Shown piece by piece: positions 1-8,965 of a stretch of 64,000 nucleotides of DNA; the first letter of the stretch is position 1; the number at the start of each line of letters is the position of its first letter. Origin of the DNA: Antilocapra americana (taxonomy: Eukaryota; Chordata; Mammalia; Artiodactyla; Antilocapridae). Under the pieces are notes generated by a model. It saw only the letters and a program-made list of their open reading frames with translations, had not been told where the DNA came from and ran no database searches. The stretch is from positions 34,805,405 through 34,869,404 of the forward strand of contig ML660201.1 in assembly GCA_007570785.1 (NCBI GenBank). Direction: 5' to 3'. The translations under genes and the position numbers were made by a program.

Positions 1-832
1 GTTGCACATCAGAGAGATTACCAGCTCTCATTTGTGTTCTTTCTTGGCTGTCTTGCCGAGAACCAGCAGGTCAGTTGAATTAAAGGTTAAAAACTCACAT
101 TGGCATGTGTCTGTGGATGATGTATGCAGTCAGCAATGGATAAAAATACATTAGTCCAATAGAGAGTGCCTCAGTGCACTTTGTTTATATCCAGACAGAA
201 GTACATAGTCCTGATTCTGTCACCTAAGACTTACACGGTCAATACCTCTAATCCTTGAATTTTTTGCTTATGAAACAGGCATAACTATAATAATTAACTC
301 ATAGAATTGTTGCACATAATGTGCATAATGTGAAGTTCAGCAGAAAACTGACCTCATTTTAACATTCAACACATTTTAACTAGCATTATTATTCATCACC
401 TTATCAAATTTTCTTCATCAAGCTTAGAATCGACATGTACCTTTCAATTACCTTTAGACTGGATCTGTAGGAGGAATTTCAGGATTTTCAGTTCTGAGCC
501 AGAGAACGGCATAGTTTGTACACAGATAAATTCTCTTTGCCACTCAGGATAAAGATTCTCACATGGGGTCAACATTCATTCCCTGTTAAAGGTATCAAGA
601 AGAAAGCTGTAGAAGAGATAGCTATCTTCCTGAAAATCAGCTTTCAAAAGTAGAAATGGAATACTTCCAGTACCCTCTCCTTGTCCTCCAAACTTCTTGA
701 ATCTAGCAGTATTCCCTGCAATACGAACAACTGAATGAGGAACATTCCGTATCAGCTTGGGTGTCAAACATCCCTGGTTTCTAGTCCTCACTTCACCACT
801 ACAAGCTTTACCACCACCTCACTTCACCACAG
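1..832. other. non-coding stretch, nothing recognised
   Basis: AT-rich sequence with no recognisable gene, RNA gene or repeat family. The short open frame around 576-791 has no recognised product. A 14-bp motif occurs twice at 786-799 and 817-830, just before the larger duplication that starts at 833. Confidence 0.5.
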
Positions 833-946
833 ACAGAGCCAAGATCAAAGGGAAAACACCTTGGCTCTCATCTCTAGGTGGCTTGGTTGAGTAAAACTTG
901 GCAGAATCCCAGCTATAGTTGTGAACCTGTGGACTTCTAGTGAACT
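833..946. repeat. 114-bp direct repeat, copy A
   Basis: This segment recurs in the same orientation about 857 bp downstream at 1690-1803. By eye the copies differ at only a handful of positions, and similarity stops abruptly on both sides. I do not recognise it as a known interspersed family, so a local duplication is the simplest reading; an unnamed low-copy repeat is the alternative. Confidence 0.8.
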
Positions 947-954
947 TCTAAGAT

Positions 955-1088
955 CATATGATCTTGAGTAAATTACTTATGCCCTCTGTTTCTTTGTTGC
1001 ATCATACTTACTAATAATTATTATGAGATTTAAATCAGTGAATGCATTTTCCAGTACCTGAAAAGCACTGAGTGCTACCTAAATGTCA
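955..1088 (+). mobile_element. MIR-like SINE relic
   Basis: The stretch follows the central and 3' part of the mammal-wide MIR consensus: the 'ctt-gagtaaattactta' core, then the 'tgagatttaaat' block and the 'gcactgagtgct' tail. It is heavily diverged, so the boundaries are approximate. Confidence 0.55.
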
Positions 1089-1375
1089 GATATATATGAA
1101 CTCTTAGCATCTTATCCTGTTGTGTGACCATCATTTTAACATCTCTGGGTTTGTGGAAGTCTATGCCCTTCAGGATTGGAGTGGTTTCAGTTATATCCCC
1201 TTTCAACCTCTTCTTTTTAATAGAAAAGCCATAATCCTTTTAGAGAGTCCACATTTCTTTCATTCCTTTGAATGGAATAGTCGCTTGGCAGTTTTTCCTG
1301 TGGCTGCCTCATCTGTCTTTCTGGAAACACTAAATAAGACCTTTCAAAGATAGGCCTTTCATCTACCCTGCCAAA

Positions 1376-1437
1376 TGCAGGGCCTTGTCTGTAATAGGCA
1401 CTCGATAAATATTTGTTGAATAGATGAATGAATAAAG
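1376..1437 (+). mobile_element. L2 LINE 3'-end fragment
   Basis: It ends in the characteristic L2 3' terminus (a 'gtaataggcactcgataaat' block followed by 'atttgttgaat' and tandem 'gaatgaat'). Only about 60 bp are preserved. Confidence 0.65.
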
Positions 1438-1689
1438 GCAGCCAAGACATTCAAAAGTAATCGTGGCATTAAGCTAAAAATAAGGGCAGCTTTGTTCCTC
1501 TGTAGACATGCAATGGTACTAAATTACCACATCCCTTTCATAGAATTGTTCCAAATCAGTCATTCATGAGGAACTGTACAAAGCCCTATTAATCATAATG
1601 CTGTCACGAAACACAAGGGTGGGAAATGGGACATCTCTGCAATAAACATCTTTTGGTTCTTATTCTGGTCAAAAATGCACATCATCTAA

Positions 1690-1803
1690 ACAGAGCCAAG
1701 ATCAAAGGGAAAACACCTCAGCTCTCATCTCCAGGTGCCTTGGTTGAGTAAAACTTGGCAGAATCCCAGCTATGGCTTTGAACCTGTGGACTTCTAGTGA
1801 GCT
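1690..1803. repeat. 114-bp direct repeat, copy B
   Basis: Second copy of the segment at 833-946, same orientation. The flanks of the two copies are unrelated, so the duplicated unit is about 114 bp. The preceding 1438-1689 and following 1804-2000 show nothing recognisable. Confidence 0.8.
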
Positions 1804-2002
1804 TTGTAAAAGATAAAAATTAGATTATTTACCTCCCCACCCCCATTAAAACTGCCTGATGACATTCTGTAATACTTGAAACCTAAACTCTTTGCTGTGG
1901 TCTAAAAAGCCCTATGTTACCTGGGTCCTGACTGTCTCTTTACTCAACCTTTGTTTTCTCAGAGAGCCATCTCCTCAGCCCACCACCCAGACACTCTGTC
2001 AT

Positions 2003-2214
2003 TTAAGATAGACTTTTTTGTGTGTGAAGGGCTGGACAGTAAATATATTAGACTTTGGGGACCATATCATCTCTGTAACAACTACTCAGCTCTTTCATTG
2101 TTGAATAAAAGCATGTATAGGACATGTATAAAATAATGAATATGCTTGTGTTCCAAAAAATTTTATTTACAATAACAGGTAGACATCTGGATTTGGCCCA
2201 TGTTATATACTTTG
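2003..2214. mobile_element. hAT-type DNA transposon relic (Charlie-like)
   Basis: It matches a common short non-autonomous mammalian DNA transposon recognised by blocks such as 'ctggacagtaaatat', 'ctctgtaacaactactcag', 'attttatttacaataacagg' and 'ggatttggccca'. I place it in the hAT/Charlie group from memory of the consensus and do not assign the exact subfamily. Confidence 0.55.
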
Positions 2215-2418
2215 TCAATCCCTTCTCTAAAATAAGACTCCTCCTTTAACCCCCGATCCCCATACCCTTCTTTAGCTTTTGTCACGTATTTTCATCCTTG
2301 TTTGCACTTGTCTGGCTCAGTCTCTAGAATATGAGCTTCATTGTAGAATAGGGCCTTTGTTTTGTGGACAGCCACATCTCTAGCACCTCGGACAGTTCCT
2401 ATCACTGCCTGTTTGTTC
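2215..2418 (+). mobile_element. L2 LINE fragment
   Basis: It follows the L2 3' region: a 'ctagaatatgagcttcat' block, a degenerate 'gggcctttgt' block and 'atctctagcacctcgg' leading to the terminal 'cctatcactgcctg'. It lies directly after the DNA transposon relic. Confidence 0.6.
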
Positions 2419-2822
2419 AGTGACCTCATCTCCTATTGCTTTTGTGGTCACACAGTACTTTGACTTTCCTTCAATTTTCAGGACACTCTAGGCTCATTCT
2501 TCCCTTCTAGCTTTTTCACTTGCTTTTATCTTCTGCCTTAGTATTCTTCCCCCTTATCTTTACATGTCTACTTCTTCCATTCATTTGGGTCTCACATCTT
2601 TGGAGTAGCCCTTCCCAGTCAGGCTAAATAAAGTTTCACAGGAGCCTTAGCTACTCTTGTCTTATTTTCTTACTAAAACTTTTTTAAGAACTGGAGTTAT
2701 CTTTTGTTTACTTGATTCTTATAAATTCCCTCCCATGAACCCAGAAAGTTTATTAGCTTCTTTAAAGCTACATTTTTTAAAATTTATTTATTTAAAAGAG
2801 GTTTTCAATAAATATGTATGTA
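2419..2822. other. non-coding stretch, nothing recognised
   Basis: Pyrimidine-rich then AT-rich sequence with no gene or repeat family I can name. The open frame at 2657-2977 runs on into the MER20-like element and is not a gene. Confidence 0.4.
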
Positions 2823-3066
2823 GAACAGTGTTTTTGAAACTTAAATGTATATATGAGTCACCTGACTATCTTGCAAAGTGCCAAGTGCAAATCTCTCAGT
2901 CTTTGCTACCCCATGGACTATACAGTCCTTGGAATTCTCCCCCTGAGTATCTTATTAAAATGCAAATTCTGAGTTAATAGGTCTAGTGGGGGAGGTCTTA
3001 AAGTTCTGCATGTTGAGAGCTTCCAGAAGATGCTGATCCCAATGGTCTATGGACCACTCCTTGAGC
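2823..3066 (+). mobile_element. MER20-like hAT-Charlie relic
   Basis: Diverged copy of the short MER20/MER5 class of non-autonomous hAT elements: an 'agtgtttttgaaac' left end, an 'atgcaaattctgag' core, a 'taggtctagtgggggagg' block and a 'ggtctatggaccactcc' right end. It is interrupted by a small SINE fragment at 2873-2941. Confidence 0.6.
2873..2941 (-). mobile_element. short Bov-A SINE fragment nested in MER20
   Basis: About 69 bp match the antisense Bov-A unit ('accccatggactatacagtc'). The fragment is flanked by a 12-bp near-perfect direct repeat (2861-2872 and 2942-2953, one mismatch), consistent with a target-site duplication in the older MER20. Confidence 0.6.
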
Positions 3067-3596
3067 AGGGAGAGTCTATTGAATATTTTTAACTGCTTCA
3101 CCTATAGGGCAAGAAATGGAATTTAAGCTGAAGATCCTTGAAAGATCATTAAAGATGTTTGCTAGCATGCCAAAGATCAAAGCAAAAGACCAATCCCATC
3201 CTTAAAAGACACATCCAATGCAAAATGATAAGGATAGATTTTCCTGAGTCACTTAAGTGGTTTTGGCATCAGGCATCAACTCTTCAGTGAATGGTAACTG
3301 GCAACATTTCCCATATTAAATTCTCCTTGAAAATGCTGAATCACCCATGAGGAACCCAAATGAATCTATCTTCATTCCCTGTTCAGTTATCTCTCCCTTT
3401 CTTTAGACCATTCTGTTGCATGCCTTAGGGAGTTACCTGCTCAACACCTCAGTGTTTCTGCAAAGTGCAATGTGCAGAGACCTCAAGTTTCTGTAGAAGC
3501 ATGGACATGCTGGTGGTGTAATATGGTGGTATCTTGACATGAAAGAAAACTCCCCACCTCAAAACTGAAATGACATGCATCCAATAGGGGAGCGTA
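3066..3596. other. non-coding stretch, nothing recognised
   Basis: No gene, RNA or repeat family recognised in this AT-rich stretch. Confidence 0.4.
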
Positions 3597-3825
3597 ATAT
3601 GGCGGAGTGATTAAGAGCTATTGATCTGCAGTGTGATAACCATTTAATCCCTGTGTGACCTGGAGCATGGTAACTACACTTTTAATGCCTTAATTTCTTG
3701 CTCTTAAATGGGATGTAGTGGTCCCTGATTGATAGCATTGTTATGATAATTAAGGGAGGCAGTTCTTGTAAAGAAACTTGGCATAGTTCATGGCATGTGT
3801 GCATATCAATGAATATTAGCTGGAG
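3597..3825 (+). mobile_element. MIR SINE relic
   Basis: Order of blocks matches MIR: 'gagtgattaagagct' head, 'atccctgtgtgacctgg' core, 'aaatgggatgtagtgg' and a 'gttatgataattaa' 3' section. Strongly diverged. Confidence 0.65.
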
Positions 3826-3882
3826 TTCTTATTCTGGTCCTCCACAAAATGTTAATATATTCACTATAAGTTATGTTTTAGA

Positions 3883-4127
3883 ATCCAACAGTTCCAATTC
3901 TAGGTATATAGCAAAAGGAAATGAAAACAGGAGTTTCACTAGATACATACATTCTCATATTTATCATAACATTATTCACAATATTCTAGAAATGAAAACA
4001 ATGCAAAATGCTCAGGAATAGACTAATGGATAAAAAAAGATGAGATATATATACACAATGAAAGATCATTCAGCCGTGAGAAAGAACATCTTGCCACTTG
4101 CAATAACATGGATACACTGTATGATAT
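3883..4127 (+). mobile_element. L1 LINE 3' part, left segment
   Basis: End of L1 ORF2 in degraded form: the segment resembles the C-terminal coding stretch of L1 ORF2 just before its stop codon ('ctaggtatatagcaaaagga', then 'atatatacacaatgaaagat'). It is split by the Bov-A2 SINE at 4128-4402 and resumes at 4414. No intact reading frame remains. Confidence 0.8.
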
Positions 4128-4402
4128 TGGAGAAGGCAATGGCACCCCACTCCAGTACTCTTGCCTGGAGAATCCCATGGATGGAAGGGCCTGGTAGGCT
4201 GCAGTCCATGGGGTCACGAAGAGTCAGACACAACTGAGCGACTTCCCTTTCACTTTTCACTTTCATGTATTGGAGAAGGAAATGGCAACCCACTCTGGTG
4301 TTCTTGCCTGGAGAATCCCAGGGACGGGGGAACCTGGTGGGCTGCCATCTATGGGGTTGTACGGAGTCGGACACGACTGAAGCGACTCAGCAGCAGCAGA
4401 AG
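4128..4402 (+). mobile_element. Bov-A2 SINE (dimeric)
   Basis: Two successive Bov-A units of about 120-130 bp ('tggagaaggcaatggc' and 'tggagaaggaaatggc' heads) ending in a short (CAG)n tail. It is flanked by a perfect 11-bp target-site duplication at 4117-4127 and 4403-4413, within the L1 fragment. Bov-A2 is a ruminant SINE that shares its 3' sequence with BovB. Open frames across it are only translations of the repeat. Confidence 0.95.
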
Positions 4403-4413
4403 CTGTATGATAT

Positions 4414-4690
4414 CACTTATATGTGGAATCTAAAAAGTCAAAGCAGAGTAAAATGGTGGTTACTAAGGGTTAGAGGATAAGACTGATGGTATTTAAGGGT
4501 ACAGACTTGCAGCAAGTACTAAATAAGGCATAGAGAGCTAATGTGAAGTATATTGAATATAGACAGTAATATTGCTTTGTAAGTATGTAATGTGATAAAT
4601 TTCATTATTACAACAACAATATTTCAATATATAAATATATCAAACTAACATGGTGTACACCTTAAGAATTTGCAAGTGGCTTTGAACACA
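4414..4690 (+). mobile_element. L1 LINE 3' part, right segment
   Basis: Continuation of the L1 interrupted by the Bov-A2: 'cacttatatgtggaatctaa' and the typical L1 3' UTR ending with 'aacatggtgtacaccttaag'. Confidence 0.8.
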
Positions 4691-4820
4691 ATATTCAACA
4701 CAGTGGGTATAACATTAATAGTTAAGACTTGGTATGTTTACTATGTATGTAGCAATATAGTAAGTGCTTCTTTTTCTCATTTAATACTGAAAATAAGTCT
4801 ATGAAGTATATATGGTTTCC

Positions 4821-4938
4821 TGCTTCCCTGATAGCTTGGTTGGTAAAGAATCTGCCTGCAGTACAGAAGACCCTGGTTCAATTCCTAGGTCGGAAAGATC
4901 CTCTGGAGAAGCTATAGGCTAACCGCTCCAGTATTCTT
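4821..4938 (+). mobile_element. Bov-tA SINE, partial
   Basis: tRNA-derived head ('gcttccctgatagcttgg', 'ggttcaattcc' as B-box-like block) plus the start of the Bov-A part. It ends at 'ccagtattctt', where a second Bov-tA begins; the remainder of the first copy does not reappear. Confidence 0.85.
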
Positions 4939-5135
4939 GGGCTTCCCTGGTGACTCAGCTGGTAAAGAATCCACCTGCAGTGCAGGAGACCTGGGTTAAA
5001 TCCCTGGGTTGGGAAGATCCCTTGGAGAAGGAAAAGGCTACCCACTTCAGTATTCTAGCCTAGAGAATTCCATGTCCTGTATAGTCCATGGGGTCACAGA
5101 GTTGGACAGGACTGAGCGACTTGCACTCCCACTTT
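4939..5135 (+). mobile_element. Bov-tA SINE
   Basis: tRNA-Glu-derived head ('gcttccctggtgactcagct') followed by one Bov-A unit to 'actgagcgact'. It lies directly behind the partial Bov-tA at 4821-4938, in tandem. Confidence 0.92.
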
Positions 5136-5275
5136 GCAGATGGGGTAAACTGAAGCTTAGGACAATGAAAAGGTTTGTAACAGATCACTCAGTTACTAGG
5201 GTGGGAGTAAATATTTGAACCCAGGTTTGAGTGAGCTCAGGGCTCCAGCGATACTCTACCATATGCTAGTTATGT

Positions 5276-5584
5276 CATTCATTTAAGTATACGTGTATGT
5301 CTTGGGTCCTGAACAGGAAATATTTCCATCACAACACCAATTCTTGGGGAGAGTCTCTCTTCTATAAATGAAAGAGCACTGATGGTTGATCATCAGAAGT
5401 ACATCCAGTTCTAACAACCTAATGTTCTGAGTTCTATTCTGATGGATTTTGTTCGTTTATTTATCGTTTGTTTAATTTTTTCCACTATAGATATGTCCTG
5501 TTTGACAGAGCTTTGGTCCAGTGAGCATCATCATGAACATCATCATATCTTCAGGGTACAGGGTGCTCCTTGATGGCTATGCTG
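5276..5584. other. non-coding stretch, nothing recognised
   Basis: AT-rich DNA with no recognised gene or repeat. Confidence 0.4.
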
Positions 5585-6155
5585 TCTTTTATGTTCTAGT
5601 TATTTATTGCTAAGGATTAGCAGTCATCTCACTTTGTAGTGGCGTAAACAAACAGCTGATTCTGAGTCTAGAATTTGGAAAGGGCATAATAGGGGTAGCT
5701 CTTATGTGCTTACAACATTTGCGGCCCTAGTTGAAGATACTTTGGGGTTAGGAGATGACTGCATTGTCTAGAGACTGAAGGCATCTAGAACTATCTTCAC
5801 TCATGTGCCTAGCTTGGACCAGAATGATTCAAAGGCTGGGACCATGAACTGCACCTACATGGTGGGCTTTCCATGTGGCATAGGCTTTTCCCAGCATGGC
5901 AGCTCAGTTCCGTAAGATGGTATCCCAAGTGGGAGCATCTGGAAAACAAGTGTTCACTCAAGACTTCAGATTCAGCTTCGGTGTCACTTCTTTTGTATTC
6001 TGCGGTAAAAGTAGATCCCTAAGAAATGCCCAGATTGAAGGGAAGAGGAATTAGATTCTACCTCTTGATGGAGGGAAGCAAATTCACAAGGCTGAAGAAC
6101 ACATGTAATGAGAGATATCGCTGTGTCAATCTTTGGAAAGTACAGTCTGCTACAA
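5585..6155 (+). mobile_element. ancient mammalian interspersed repeat, family unassigned
   Basis: Blocks through the stretch ('tatttattgcta', 'tagtggcgtaaacaa', 'ctttccatgtggcat', 'cagcatggcagctcagttcc', 'gaagggaagaggaa', 'ctttggaaagtacagtctgc') occur in this order in a common old eutherian repeat. I cannot name the family with certainty. Confidence 0.45.
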
Positions 6156-6454
6156 TCTTCACATTTATACTTTCCTCATTTCATCATATTGAACGTCAGA
6201 CACCTTGCAGGAGTCCAGTAGTTTCCCTGTCAGCCTCAAATGATCTGGCAATGAGGAGAAAAAGAGCTTAGCCAATCTCTTGAATACTCTCAGAAAAAAA
6301 TTACCCTCCCTATGGAAGATGACTTAATTCATGATTAATACTATGTAATGGAGGCTTTTGGAATTTTCTGGAGGTCTTAGCTAACTGATGGTGGTCAAGA
6401 ATGTCCAAAAGTGATAAAAATTCCTATAAAAGAACTTTAGTAAGTAACTCTACC

Positions 6455-6640
6455 ATTTACTCACACTTTCATGGCTACTGTTAATCTGTGTATAATCCTC
6501 ACAACCCTAAGAGGGAGGTAATACCCCACACTCTCTATAATAAGATGAAAGTGAGGATTGAAGACCTTAGGTAACAGTTCAGATTTCACCCAGATAAGAA
6601 GTAGTAGAGCATGGGTTCAGACTTAACTCTTTCAGACAAG
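6455..6640 (-). mobile_element. MIR/L2-like relic
   Basis: Reads as a diverged antisense MIR: 'taatcctcacaaccctaaga', 'gatgaaagtgaggattgaag', 'agatttcacccagataagaa' and 'agcatgggttcagactta'. The preceding 6156-6454 shows nothing recognised. Confidence 0.5.
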
Positions 6641-7664
6641 TGTAGACATTCAGTGACAATCTGATGATACTCCTTGAATATCAGTTCATCTCAAACTCTT
6701 TTCAATCAGGAATTTTGTTTGTTTGTTTCAGGTGTCAAGAGCATAACCACCATTGGCTCATGTGAGTGGCAAGTCACACTAATTGCAAGAGATTCAAGCT
6801 TGGCTGGATCCAGGAGCTCCAGCTATGTAATTGTGAGTCTGACCCTCTCCAACTCTTGGTTCTCTTTCCTTTTCTTTTGACTTCATTCTGAAGTAGCATC
6901 TCCCCAGGTGATGATAAAGATGGCCACCACCAGTTACAGGCCTATATCCTACCATTTGAGCAAAGCCAACAGGTATTTAAAATCCCTTCTCTATAAATTA
7001 AGAAAGCATCTTTGAAATTAAAGAGGCAATTTGGATTAAAATCTAACTGATCTCAGTTGAATCACAAATCGGTTCCTGAATCAATCACTTGTGATCTGGG
7101 AGATAAATAGAGTTGATTGACCGCACTGAAGACAGACCTTCATAATCACCATGAACTGCATATGGAAGAGGAGTAGTTTCCCAAAGGCATATCAGGGTTA
7201 AGGATCAAGTAGCAAAGGAATGGACATCAGATGGATAAGAATATCAGGTGCTGACAATATCCTCGTTTTGCAGATGTATAATCTTGTAGCTTGAAAACTA
7301 ATCTTTATTCTGTTTTTATCAATTCCTTCCCTCTGGCTCTCAGTGTTCTATTATAGCATCTGTTCCTCCTTCCTTAGAGGAAAAGAGTTGACAAATTTAT
7401 ACACATTGAGGTGTGAGTCACTCAATCACCAAGAATGCTTGCATTCTAGTTTCTATTATAAGAATCCACTTATTTGACTAGTATCTGTTGTGCATTCACT
7501 ATGTGACAAGCTTGTGCTATGTGAGGATTGCAGATGCAGAAGTGAAATAAGACAGGTCTGACTTATATAGGTTTGAGTATGTATTAATATTTTAAGGGAA
7601 AAATCAACTATATTTTCATTTTTACAATGCTAAGGTCATTAGGCAAAGGGGAAATACTCAGGTA
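6641..7664. other. non-coding stretch, mostly unrecognised
   Basis: No gene seen. The part about 7040-7240 weakly resembles an old mammalian repeat, too degraded to name. The 68-residue open frame at 6674-6880 has no recognisable product. Confidence 0.35.
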
Positions 7665-7845
7665 TTTTCAAACTGGAAGAGTTCATAAGTATTGCTTGGA
7701 GCTGCTTTCTGTTCTTCAACACCCAGAGATGTGATTCAGTCAGTCTGGAAGTTAAGAACCAGGAATCTGGATTTCTATAAAGCATTCCCAGGAAAATTTG
7801 AAGATGGTTCAGGGAAATTACTTTGAGTACCACTGACTTAACCTG
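7665..7845 (+). mobile_element. MER5/MER20-like hAT relic
   Basis: The right half matches the usual end of these elements ('aatctggatttctataaagc', 'ttcccaggaaaattt', 'ttgagtaccactga'). The left half is poorly preserved. Confidence 0.5.
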
Positions 7846-8105
7846 AAAGAATTATTCTCTAATGGCTGTAGGTCTAGAATATTGAAATCTCTGAGTTGAT
7901 CTGGAGAAACAGAAATTTTGGAGCAAGAATAAATGCCTTTCCCTTCAAAGCATACTGCATAAGCAGCATCAAATTAAGTCTTTTCATGAAGCATCCACCC
8001 TGATCTCCTTTGCATTGAGCTTTGCCAGGTGGGTAAATGATGCTATCAAGGTCCTGCCCATAGTACCTATCTCTTCATAGCAAACGCTGCTCACTGGGAT
8101 GCATG

Positions 8106-8383
8106 CTGCTGCTGCCACTAAGTCGCTTCAGTCATGTCCGACTCTGTGCGACCCCATAGACGGCAGCCCACCAGGCTCCCCTGTCCCTGGGATTCTCCAG
8201 GCAAGAACACTGGAGTGAGTTGCCATTTCCTTCTCCAATGAGTGAAAGTGAAAAGTGAAAGTGAAGTCACTCAGTCGTGTCTGACTCTTCGTGACCCCAT
8301 GGACTGTAGCCCACCAGGCTCCTCCATCCTTGGGATTCTCCAGGCAAGAGTACTGGGGTGGGTCGCCAGTGCCTTCTCCATGT
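8106..8383 (-). mobile_element. Bov-A2 SINE (dimeric)
   Basis: Antisense Bov-A2: (CTG)n on the left corresponds to the (CAG)n tail, followed by two Bov-A units separated by 'gtgaaaagtgaaagtgaag'. Flanked by 'gatgcatg' at 8098-8105 and 8384-8391, a probable target-site duplication. It lies at the 3' end of an antisense L1. Confidence 0.95.
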
Positions 8384-8391
8384 GATGCATG

Positions 8392-8965
8392 AGACTCTCC
8401 CGTTGTGTTGATTTCTGCTGTACAACAGGTGACTCAGTTATGCACATATATACATATTTTGTATTCTTTTCCATTATGGTTTAACCCCGGGATATTAGTC
8501 ACCTGTGCCATACAGTAGGACCCCGTTGTTTATCCATTCTATATACAGTAGTCTGCATCTACTCACTCCAGACTCCCTGTTCATCCCTCTTGCACACCTC
8601 CTCCTCTTTGGCAACCACTAGTCTGTTCTATATAACTCTGAGTCTGTTTCTGTTTCATAGATAGGTTTATTTGTGCCATATTTTAAATTCCATGTATAAG
8701 TGAGACCATGTGGCATTTGTCTTTGACTTTCTGACTTACTTCACTTACTATGGCAATCTCTAGTTGCATCCACGTTGCTGCAGATGGCCTTTTTTCATTC
8801 TTTTTTATGACTGAGTAGTATTCCATTCTATATGCACACTGTATCTTCTTTATCCATTCACCTGTCGATGGACATTTAGGTTGTTTCTGTATCTTGGCTA
8901 TTGTGAATAGTGCTGCTATGAACATAGAGGTACATGTATCTCTTTGAATTACAGTTTTGTCTGGC
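8392..8965 (-). mobile_element. L1 LINE 3' end
   Basis: Antisense L1 3' UTR ('ctgctgtacaacaggtgact', 'gccatacagtaggaccccgt') running into the degraded ORF2 C-terminus ('atccattcacctgtcgatgg', 'tggctattgtgaatagtgct'). The antisense frame at 8683-9006 (107 residues) is a remnant of the ORF2 tail and is truncated and degraded. Confidence 0.85.

Larger units (their letters stand above)
4728..5275 (-). mobile_element. MIR relic split by Bov-tA SINEs
   Basis: The outer parts (about 4728-4820 and 5136-5275) fit one antisense MIR: a degraded 'tttactatgt' head on the left and, on the right, 'cagatggggtaaactgaagc' and 'atttgaacccagg'. The SINE pair at 4821-5135 sits between them. Confidence 0.6.

Noticed and set aside
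4040..4480. Several open frames of 64-102 codons on both strands
   Set aside because: All lie across the Bov-A2 SINE and are the usual translations of this repeat.
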